Shown one piece after another: positions 15,225-20,623 of a stretch of 20,623 nt of DNA. Numbering within the stretch: position 1 is the first letter of the stretch; every line of letters starts with the position of its first letter. Source of the DNA: an uncultured Selenomonadales bacterium (GTDB lineage Bacteria > Bacillota_C > Negativicutes > Selenomonadales > Selenomonadaceae); NCBI GenBank assembly GCA_937916025.1, contig CALGGX010000406.1, forward strand, positions 1-20,623. The letters run 5' to 3'. A program made the translations under genes and the position numbers. The notes beneath the pieces are model-generated. The model had not been told where the DNA came from and did not search any database. It saw only the letters and a program-made list of their open reading frames with translations.

Positions 15225-15916
15225 TATGCGGCAGCCTCCTTAACCGCCTCTTGAGGTTCTTCGACAGGTTTCGGCGGACGTAATGTTTTGTTGATCTTAT
15301 CGATAATCTTAAGAGTTCGGAAAACGGCTTCGGCACTTTCTTTTGAGAGGACGCCCGGCGGCAGTTTGACGAATTGCGTCGGAGGAGCCGCCAAGCGAAT
15401 GCGCTTCTCTCCGCGAAATCCCATCACCATTGCGCCGACGCCCGCCAGAGTTCCGAGCACCGTCACGGCGGGGAAATATATATCCGCCAACAGCGTGTAG
15501 AAAAATGTTGCCGTCGAAAAAATCGCGCCGATTCCGATTAAGCCCGGGATCACGACCGTCTCTTCCATTATCAACGAACGCTCGAGCGTCGGCGGCAATT
15601 TCGGAATGTTCACTTCCGTCGCCTTCAAAATGTTCTCTTCATTCTCGATGATGGTCGATACCAAATCGTCTTCCAAATCCGTCTTTTTGATCTTCACCTT
15701 GGCCATCTTCAGCAGTTTCAAATATCCGGTGATGACCGACAGGCTTTGCATCTCGGCGCACATCTTTTGCGTAATCTCGCGATCGAGATGTTCATAGACT
15801 TTGAACTCCGGATCATCATCAAAATCCGGCGGTTTGATCGAAAGATTTTCGAGCAACGCATCCAAATCTTTCGGGCATTCCTTACGCATCAATCGAAACT
15901 CCGGAGTAGTGAACAT
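15224..15916 (-). CDS. Two-helix membrane protein of unknown family
   Basis: 230 residues from ATG 15916, which has AGAGG about 9 nt upstream; an in-frame GTG at 15925 overlaps that site. The first 115 residues are charged and helical with acidic patches (PPDFDDDPEF) and a KTDLEDD segment; two close hydrophobic stretches at about 121-143 and 148-167 form a membrane hairpin with a glycine-rich second helix (GTLAGVGAMVMGF); the tail is proline-rich and charged (RPPKPVEEPQEAVKEAAA). No family was recognised. It lies 24 nt after the dynamin-like GTPase and overlaps the adaptor gene by 1 nt, so it may anchor the GTPase to the membrane or link it to the export complex. That role is inference from position. 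Confidence 0.85.
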   Translation of the reverse strand: MFTTPEFRLMRKECPKDLDALLENLSIKPPDFDDDPEFKVYEHLDREITQKMCAEMQSLSVITGYLKLLKMAKVKIKKTDLEDDLVSTIIENEENILKATEVNIPKLPPTLERSLIMEETVVIPGLIGIGAIFSTATFFYTLLADIYFPAVTVLGTLAGVGAMVMGFRGEKRIRLAAPPTQFVKLPPGVLSKESAEAVFRTLKIIDKINKTLRPPKPVEEPQEAVKEAAA

Positions 15917-15940
15917 TGGGTACACCTCTTTGCTCTGAAA

Positions 15941-18673
15941 CTACATTTTCGCAAGCACTTGTTGAACGGCTTCGACAATTCGACGACGCGTCTCGCTGTG
16001 CCGATTGATCGCATTGATTTCCGTAAACTCATGTTCTTTGATCTTATGAATGTTGTTCTGAATCCAGACATTGAATTTGTCTCTGCCGTCGGGCTTTTTG
16101 TCGAGCGCGTCGCGGATCAAATTGACATTCTTTGCAATGACGGAGATGAACGCGCGTTCGAGTCCGATTGCTTTGATGACGGCTTTGACGGTGATATCGC
16201 GAAGGATCACGATGTCGGCGTCGAGCGTCGCGATCATGTCTTCCTTCGAGCGCATCGTCTTCAATTCCTTGCCGCGCCGATGCAGATCGGATAATTGTTT
16301 GACTTTGAATTCCGGTTTTGTCGGCGGCGGCTTCGGCAAATCGAAATTCAATCGATCGGCGAAACTTTTTTTCAAACACAGTTGATCGATGACTTCTTCA
16401 AACAAATTCATGCGCTGATCAACCGAAAGCCGATCCCAATCCAAATTCCGACATTTGTCATTCAATCGCCGTTGAAAATCTTTCTGAACTCCGGCATCGA
16501 ACTGCACACCGGCGTTTGTCAATTTTTTGCTCCATTTTCCGATCAATCGCTCGTCGATGCTGACGAAGAAATCTTTCAACAGTTTGAAGTTCTCGGCGGA
16601 ATTGACGGCATTTTTTGCTTCCGACGGCGGCGGCTTTTTAAACGACGTGTTGTCGCCGGTGCCGAGCGAAGTGCCTTCGTGTGTCAGGATTTTTGAAAAG
16701 AATTTCATTCGATCTTCAAGGCTGTCGTTCTGCTCGATTTTCTGCTCGTCGACATTGCCGGAGGCGGAGCAGTAAACGGCGAGCGAGATGAATTCCGGCA
16801 GATTGAGTTGCACTTTCTTAAAACGCTCTTCTTCGGCAAAAGGCGAAAGGATCAATGCTTCCATCAGAGTCGTCGTAAATCGCTCGACGAGCGGATTGAA
16901 ATAGCATTGCGCGCCGCCGTCGATCAGCAATTCATCAAACAGCTTGTTGACGGACTGCTCGAGCTCCGCGCGGAATTGCGAACCCGTCGGCATTTCCATG
17001 TTCTCGAGAAAATTCTCGACGAGCTCGTTGCGAATTTCCGCCTGCCGCCCTTCCGTCAAGCGCGCGACTTCCGAGACGATGTTTTTCAAAAACTCGACTT
17101 GCAATCGCTGACGCACGATGCCGTTGACCGTCGTCGTCGGATAAACGTCGTCGGGATCAATCACGAGGCTGTTTTCAATCTGTTTGACGAGCGGCGCGTA
17201 CGCATCTCCAACCAGCGGATATATCTTGTCGATGTTGTTGACGAGCTCCGTGCTGAACGGTGCCTCGTCGCGGATTTTTCCGAGCCGTTCTTTGATCAAT
17301 TCATTTGCCTGCTCGATAAAGTCGCTCAACTTGTCTTTGCTGTGCAGGAGATATTCGCCGCCGTTTTCGAGCCGCTCGAGAATGTCGGGAGTATATCGCT
17401 CGAGCAGATCGCGCAGGAATTTTTCCGCATCGCCGAGCGTCGACTCCGCGCGCTTTTTCAGCACGGCATATCGATCATGATCGTAATACGTCTGCATTTG
17501 ATGATGAAGTTCGCCGATCCCGTCCGACAACTGCCATTCGTCGAGCGTCTTCTTCGCGACGACTTCTTTGATCAAGCCGACGGCTTCGAGATACGCCCGC
17601 GCGGAACCGCCGAGCACATGATCGTCCGACGCGATTTTGAATTTCTCGACGACATCTTTGCGGAGCGCGTTGAGATTGTTTTTCGCCGTCTGAAGATTGA
17701 GCGCGCTGTCGATCTTATTGCCGAAGACGAACGCCTTTTCGCTCAATCGGACGCCGTAAATATCCGAGCCCTTGCGGAGCATGTCAAGTTGCGTGCCGGT
17801 GAGATTCGGACGATCGCCCACGTTCGTGACGAGAATGATCGCGTCCGCCTCTTTCAGCATGTTCTCCGTCTGCTGTTTGTGGAGCTCGGTCGGCGAGTCA
17901 AACCCCGGCACATCGTAGAGCACGATGTTTTTCATGTCGCCGAGCTGCGTCGAGCGGATTATGACATTTTTGACGGCGTAGGGATGCGGCTTGCGAATGA
18001 TGCTGACATTTCCGTTCTCGTCCGTCGTCTCGCCGGCAATGCCCGTGATATAGATTTTGAAATCGAAAGTGCTCCAATCGGACGGCGCGAATTTTTTGTC
18101 GGGACGATCGAGCAATGGCGTCAATTCGTCTCTGCCTTCGAGAATTGCCTGAATGTCTTCGGTGGTTTTGCCGTCGTGCAATTGAAACAGTCCGCGCCTG
18201 TTCGGATCGGCTTCGACTTCCGCCCAGTACTTTTTGAATGTGGCGAGGCGCATCGTCGAAAAATCGACGTCGCCGGGATATTCAATCGCGCGAAACATGT
18301 CTTTGAAACGCTCGTTGAACTCCGCGCGGCTGTAAAACGAAACGACGGCTTCATCGACATTGCCGGAGCGAATTTCCGTCGTCGTGTAAGTGCAACGCTC
18401 GGCATATTCCGGCAGCACGAGCGATTTGATGAGCGCATTTCCGAGAGTTGACTTGCCTGCCTTTTCGAGCCCGACGACCGCCACGGTGAACTCTTTGCTT
18501 TTGAGTTTGTCGAGGATTTTGCCGTTTCGGCGGCGCAATTCTCGGAGCGCGTCTCGATCTTCGCCGCGTATGATCAAACCGTCCGCGTCTTTCTCGAAAA
18601 GCTCTTGAAAGAGTGCCTCGGTCTTGTCGAGTTTTTGAATGAATTGTTGCTGTCGTTCATCCCAATCGCCCAT
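15941..18673 (-). CDS. Dynamin-like large GTPase
   Basis: 910 residues from ATG 18673, preceded by GGAAGGAG at about 9 nt; an in-frame ATG 24 nt upstream (18697) lies before that site. GTPase motifs are complete: G1 GLEKAGKST at about 68-76, a threonine-rich switch I (CTYTTTEI near 94-101), G3 DVPG at about 254-257 and G4 NKID at about 319-322. The long remainder is mostly helical, consistent with a dynamin stalk or helical bundle. There is no obvious transmembrane hairpin, so membrane contact may come from the downstream two-helix protein. Bacterial dynamin-like proteins remodel or protect membranes, including against phage or antibiotic damage. It is the first gene of the operon with the adaptor and permease. 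Confidence 0.9.
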   Translation of the reverse strand: MGDWDERQQQFIQKLDKTEALFQELFEKDADGLIIRGEDRDALRELRRRNGKILDKLKSKEFTVAVVGLEKAGKSTLGNALIKSLVLPEYAERCTYTTTEIRSGNVDEAVVSFYSRAEFNERFKDMFRAIEYPGDVDFSTMRLATFKKYWAEVEADPNRRGLFQLHDGKTTEDIQAILEGRDELTPLLDRPDKKFAPSDWSTFDFKIYITGIAGETTDENGNVSIIRKPHPYAVKNVIIRSTQLGDMKNIVLYDVPGFDSPTELHKQQTENMLKEADAIILVTNVGDRPNLTGTQLDMLRKGSDIYGVRLSEKAFVFGNKIDSALNLQTAKNNLNALRKDVVEKFKIASDDHVLGGSARAYLEAVGLIKEVVAKKTLDEWQLSDGIGELHHQMQTYYDHDRYAVLKKRAESTLGDAEKFLRDLLERYTPDILERLENGGEYLLHSKDKLSDFIEQANELIKERLGKIRDEAPFSTELVNNIDKIYPLVGDAYAPLVKQIENSLVIDPDDVYPTTTVNGIVRQRLQVEFLKNIVSEVARLTEGRQAEIRNELVENFLENMEMPTGSQFRAELEQSVNKLFDELLIDGGAQCYFNPLVERFTTTLMEALILSPFAEEERFKKVQLNLPEFISLAVYCSASGNVDEQKIEQNDSLEDRMKFFSKILTHEGTSLGTGDNTSFKKPPPSEAKNAVNSAENFKLLKDFFVSIDERLIGKWSKKLTNAGVQFDAGVQKDFQRRLNDKCRNLDWDRLSVDQRMNLFEEVIDQLCLKKSFADRLNFDLPKPPPTKPEFKVKQLSDLHRRGKELKTMRSKEDMIATLDADIVILRDITVKAVIKAIGLERAFISVIAKNVNLIRDALDKKPDGRDKFNVWIQNNIHKIKEHEFTEINAINRHSETRRRIVEAVQQVLAKM

Positions 18674-18708
18674 CAAACACTGCTCCTTCCGTTGCATCTT
18701 TAATTTTA

Positions 18709-18737
18709 ATAATAGAAATTTTGACGGCGAATGTCAA
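18709..18737 (-). promoter_or_regulatory. Near-consensus sigma-70 promoter of the dynamin/export operon
   Basis: On the minus strand, TTGACA (18737-18732, full consensus) and TATTAT (18714-18709, five of six) are exactly 17 nt apart, about 36 nt before the GTPase start. TTGAC/GTCAA at 18721-18725 and 18733-18737 form a 5-bp inverted repeat across the -35, a possible operator. It lies in the 72-nt gap after the dehydrogenase gene, so the GTPase operon can be transcribed independently. Confidence 0.7.
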
Positions 18738-18745
18738 GCGCGAGA

Positions 18746-19816
18746 TCAAAGGCGCGAGATGATCTCGAGTATGGCGGGCGCGATCTGATCTGTCCGCGCG
18801 GAGCCTCCGAGATCGGGTGTGAGAGTTTTGCATTCGAGCAGAAGAATTTCGATCGCCTCGATGAGCTGTTTTGCCCTGTGACCGAAGCCGAAGAAGTCGA
18901 GCATCTGACTGACGCTCCAAATGGCGGCGAGCGGATTGGCGAGCGATTTTCCTGCGATATCGGGCGCGGAACCATGGATCGGCTCGAACATCGACGGGAA
19001 CTTACGCTCGGGATTGAGATTCGCTCCGGCGGCGAGTCCCATGCCGCCCGCAATTGCCGCTCCGAGATCGGTGAGGATATCGCCGAACAGATTGCTCGTA
19101 ACGACGACTTGGAAGCGTTTCGGCTCTTTGACGAAGAACATGGCGGCGGCGTCGACGAGCAACGAATGCGTTTCGACGTCGGGATATTCGCGGCTGATCT
19201 CGGAAAAAATTTGATCCCAGAACACCATCGAGTAGGCGAGTGCATTGCCCTTGCTGATGCTCGTGACGGATTTTTTCTCGCGCCGCGCGAGCTCGAAGGC
19301 ATAACGCATTACACGCTCGCAACCGTGACGACTGAACACGCCGGTTTGAAGCGCGACTTCATTTGCCGAATTCGGATACAGCCGCGCGCCGACGTTTGCG
19401 TATTCGCCTTCGGAGTTTTCTCGGACGACAATCATGTCGATATCCGAAGGTTCGACGTCTTTGAGCGGGCAGGGAGCTCCCTTCAGCAATTTGACGGGGC
19501 GAAGGTTGATGTATTGATCGAAACCGCGCCGAATTTTGAGCAGAAGTCCGCCGAGCGAAACATTGTCCGGAACGCCGGGGGCACCGACCGCGCCGAGATA
19601 AATCGCATCGAAATGTTTCAGCCGTTCGAGCCCGTCGTCGTCCATCATCTTGCCGGTGCGTTTGAAATACTCGCAACCGTAAGGAAACTCGCTGAACTCG
19701 ACATTAAAACTGCCGTCGAGCTTGGCAATTCCCGTCAGCACTTTACAACCTTCGGCAATGACTTCCGGTCCGATGCCGTCACCGGCAATCACCGCAATAT
19801 TAAACGTCTTCATCAT
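18746..19816 (-). CDS. dmlA: D-malate / tartrate dehydrogenase (isopropylmalate dehydrogenase family)
   Basis: 356 residues; two ATGs (19816 and 19813) follow AGGAG at 5 and 8 nt. The protein matches the DmlA/TtuC branch of the decarboxylating beta-hydroxyacid dehydrogenases along its whole length: AGDGIGPEV near 11-19, the branch-specific GAVGAPGVPDNVSLGGLLLK (75-94), FDQYINLRPVKL (99-110), catalytic Tyr in RENSEGEYA (Tyr139), Lys189, the metal aspartates in NLFGDILTDLG (Asp246 and Asp250), and FEPIHGSAPDIAGK (277-290). It should oxidise and decarboxylate D-malate to pyruvate and CO2 with NAD+, with tartrate as an alternative substrate. LeuB and isocitrate dehydrogenase are excluded by the VPDNVSLGGLLLKIRR specificity segment. 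No transporter or regulator for these acids is in the window. Confidence 0.9.
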   Translation of the reverse strand: MMKTFNIAVIAGDGIGPEVIAEGCKVLTGIAKLDGSFNVEFSEFPYGCEYFKRTGKMMDDDGLERLKHFDAIYLGAVGAPGVPDNVSLGGLLLKIRRGFDQYINLRPVKLLKGAPCPLKDVEPSDIDMIVVRENSEGEYANVGARLYPNSANEVALQTGVFSRHGCERVMRYAFELARREKKSVTSISKGNALAYSMVFWDQIFSEISREYPDVETHSLLVDAAAMFFVKEPKRFQVVVTSNLFGDILTDLGAAIAGGMGLAAGANLNPERKFPSMFEPIHGSAPDIAGKSLANPLAAIWSVSQMLDFFGFGHRAKQLIEAIEILLLECKTLTPDLGGSARTDQIAPAILEIISRL

Positions 19817-19833
19817 GTCAACTCCTCAAAAAT

Positions 19834-19874
19834 CAATTCCCAATTCCGCATTACGCATTACGCATTACGCATTA
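19834..19874. repeat. Heptamer tandem repeat array
   Basis: Two AATTCC-type heptamers (about 19834-19847) are followed by 3.9 perfect copies of GCATTAC (19848-19874). The array lies between the dehydrogenase and the right-edge gene and supplies the last codons and stop of that gene's shifted frame. Similar 7-nt arrays are known as mobile or slippage-prone repeats in several bacteria. Confidence 0.85.
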
Positions 19875-20094
19875 AACTCAGCATGTCGCCCTGACGAATT
19901 CCGATCCGAACGACCGCCTTCCGCAAAAAAATTTTCTCCTCTTCGCTCGGCTCGTAAACGACGAATTTATTGATGCGCCCCTCGCGATACAAAAACGCGG
20001 CGTCTTCGAGCGAGATGATCGGAATCGAGTCAAGCCGCAAAAAATTCGCGCCGTCCGATTGCTCGCGCGTGACGATCCTGAACTCTACCCCCCC
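19858..20094 (-). pseudogene. Downstream frame of the broken sugar-transferase-like gene
   Basis: This frame (-1 relative to the gene at 20085-20623) is open from the G-run to TAA 19858. It has no ATG and no ribosome site; the only start-like codon is TTG 20040 with nothing upstream. Joined at the G-run, the product reads ...LSCVVDNDEHRGG|VEFRIV...DSIPIISLEDAAFLYREGRINKFVV, which together looks like one small Rossmann-like domain (VDND strand, then a PIISLEDA strand-helix) of a kind that normally precedes FkbM-type methyltransferase or sugar-modifying domains. It ends abruptly at LSLMRNA, encoded by the GCATTAC repeats, so the original C-terminus may be lost. It is either an inactivated 3' part or the second half of a phase-variable or frameshifted gene. 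Confidence 0.6.
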
Positions 20095-20623
20095 CTGTGT
20101 TCGTCATTGTCAACGACGCAACTCAATTTGAGATGAGACATCGTCCGAGTCATTCCGCCGAAGGCAGGCAGATTTTTTTCGTCGGTGATATCTTGAAGCG
20201 CGGCGGCGTGTTGAAATCTCGTTCGCGGCTCGACAAATTCGCATGCCGCCTCAACTTCGCGCGCGAATGTTTCCGGCTCGCGCATGATCTCTTCCCGATA
20301 CGTCTGCTGTTTTTCAAACGCCGTCGGAAAGTCCGCGAGAATTTCTTTGATCCGCTCGACAATGCGCGGAATGTTTTCGTCCGAGTCCTCGAATTTAAAT
20401 TCGTCGTCGATTGCAATGTCAATCGGATTTGCCGCCGCCCCGCGTCGCCCGGTGATAATCACGCAATTTGAAATTGCCGCCTCGCGCGGAATTCGATCGC
20501 GCCCGGGATGATTGCCGAAGTCGATGTAGATTTTCGAGTGCACCAGCAATTCCCGAACCTGCTCCGGTGTCATGTTTTTTATCGGAGCCCACATGAGATC
20601 GGGAGCGGCTTGAATTAATTTTT
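20085..20623 (-). CDS. Sugar-transferase-like protein, 5' end cut by window edge
   Basis: The frame is open to the right edge (179 residues visible; an internal ATG at 20594 is unlikely to be the true start because coding sequence continues upstream as LIQAAPDL). Residues around ELLVHSKIYIDFGNHPGRDR, then IPREAAISNCVIITGRRGAA, match the nucleotide-sugar-binding half of GT-B glycosyltransferase-like proteins (E/A-rich helix followed by VIITGxRGA). The following helical stretch ends the domain near EVEAACEFVEP. About 40 further residues run into the start of a Rossmann-like segment and stop prematurely at TAG 20087-20085 just after a run of eight G. A role in capsule, O-antigen or exopolysaccharide synthesis is inferred; the substrate is unknown. 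Confidence 0.6.
   Translation of the reverse strand, partial: KLIQAAPDLMWAPIKNMTPEQVRELLVHSKIYIDFGNHPGRDRIPREAAISNCVIITGRRGAAANPIDIAIDDEFKFEDSDENIPRIVERIKEILADFPTAFEKQQTYREEIMREPETFAREVEAACEFVEPRTRFQHAAALQDITDEKNLPAFGGMTRTMSHLKLSCVVDNDEHRGG
20088..20095. repeat. Homopolymer run (eight C on plus, eight G on minus strand)
   Basis: The run lies inside the sugar-transferase-like reading frame, immediately before the TAG. Adding one G (or a -1 ribosomal shift) joins the gene to the 19858-20094 frame. Poly-G runs of this length are classical slippage sites. An assembly or sequencing error is the main alternative. Confidence 0.8.

Larger units (their letters stand above)
2251..18801. repeat. Dispersed palindrome CCGCGCGG (about 19 copies)
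   Basis: Copies counted by eye start at 2251, 4211, 5748, 6442, 7010, 8725, 9216, 9741, 10150, 11905, 12768, 13570, 14586, 14882, 15207, 16966, 17597, 18322 and 18794. They fall in every gene class, on genes of both strands and in different frames. Chance expectation for one 8-mer in 20.6 kb near 50% G+C is about 0.3. Several copies extend to TCCGCGCGGA. Confidence 0.8.

Noticed and set aside
14205..15254. 349-codon plus-strand open frame
   Set aside because: It is the complement of the HlyD-like adaptor gene; no ribosome site and an Arg-rich composition.
16808..18451. 547-codon open frame on the plus strand
   Set aside because: It is antisense to the dynamin-like GTPase with intact G motifs; no recognisable domain or start signal.
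19848..19874. CRISPR-like repeat
   Set aside because: The units are 7 nt and directly adjacent with no spacers, so it is a simple tandem array.
18731..19894. 387-codon plus-strand open frame
   Set aside because: It mirrors the malate/tartrate dehydrogenase gene, which matches its family from end to end.

Overview
The window (about 50% G+C by eye) is gene-dense bacterial chromosome with strong Shine-Dalgarno sites and several overlapping stop/start junctions. The host cannot be named with confidence. The style of the proteins, in particular the sugar-transferase-like gene at the right edge and the malate/tartrate dehydrogenase, suggests an anaerobic Firmicute of the Negativicutes (Selenomonadales) type, but this is a low-confidence guess. 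The 8-base palindrome CCGCGCGG occurs about 19 times by hand count, far above chance, and looks like a genome-wide signature word.

Positions 1-7301, minus strand: a tightly packed six-gene operon read from a good divergent promoter at 7334-7362. In transcription order it encodes two small von Willebrand A (vWA) proteins, the first TerY-like; a YegI/TerY-P-type protein kinase relative that has lost catalytic residues; an 87-residue helical protein; an 829-residue protein with a long coiled coil and a C-terminal McrB-like AAA+ domain; and a large protein, cut by the left edge, with a DUF2357-like (McrC-associated) region followed by a degenerate Hsp70/actin-type nucleotide-binding domain. Positions 7441-8736, plus strand: an SPFH-domain protein with three zinc ribbons, divergent from the operon. 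It is followed, in the same reading frame after one TAA codon, by an MmeI-type single-chain restriction-modification enzyme (8749-11481). Together 1-11481 looks like a defence or stress-signalling island: coiled-coil AAA+ motor, vWA/kinase switch, Hsp70-like partner, membrane-scaffold SPFH protein and a DNA modification/cleavage enzyme. This is the best candidate for a little-described system.

Positions 11552-12229, plus strand: a divergent ribulose-phosphate 3-epimerase-like protein with an altered active site. It converges on a minus-strand operon (18673 to 12234) that starts at a near-consensus promoter and encodes a dynamin-like GTPase, a two-helix membrane protein, an HlyD-type periplasmic adaptor, and an ABC-2 permease fused to a universal-stress-protein domain. 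No ABC ATPase is present. A 192-bp tandem duplication carrying a 50-codon remnant of the hlyD-like 3' end sits between adaptor and permease.

Positions 18746-20623, minus strand: a D-malate/tartrate dehydrogenase, then a heptamer repeat array, then a sugar-transferase-like gene that runs off the right edge. Its frame is broken at a run of eight G (minus strand), and the downstream frame continues the same domain until it ends inside the heptamer array. No rRNA, tRNA, CRISPR array or recognisable insertion sequence was seen, and no gene-free gap exceeds 300 bases.
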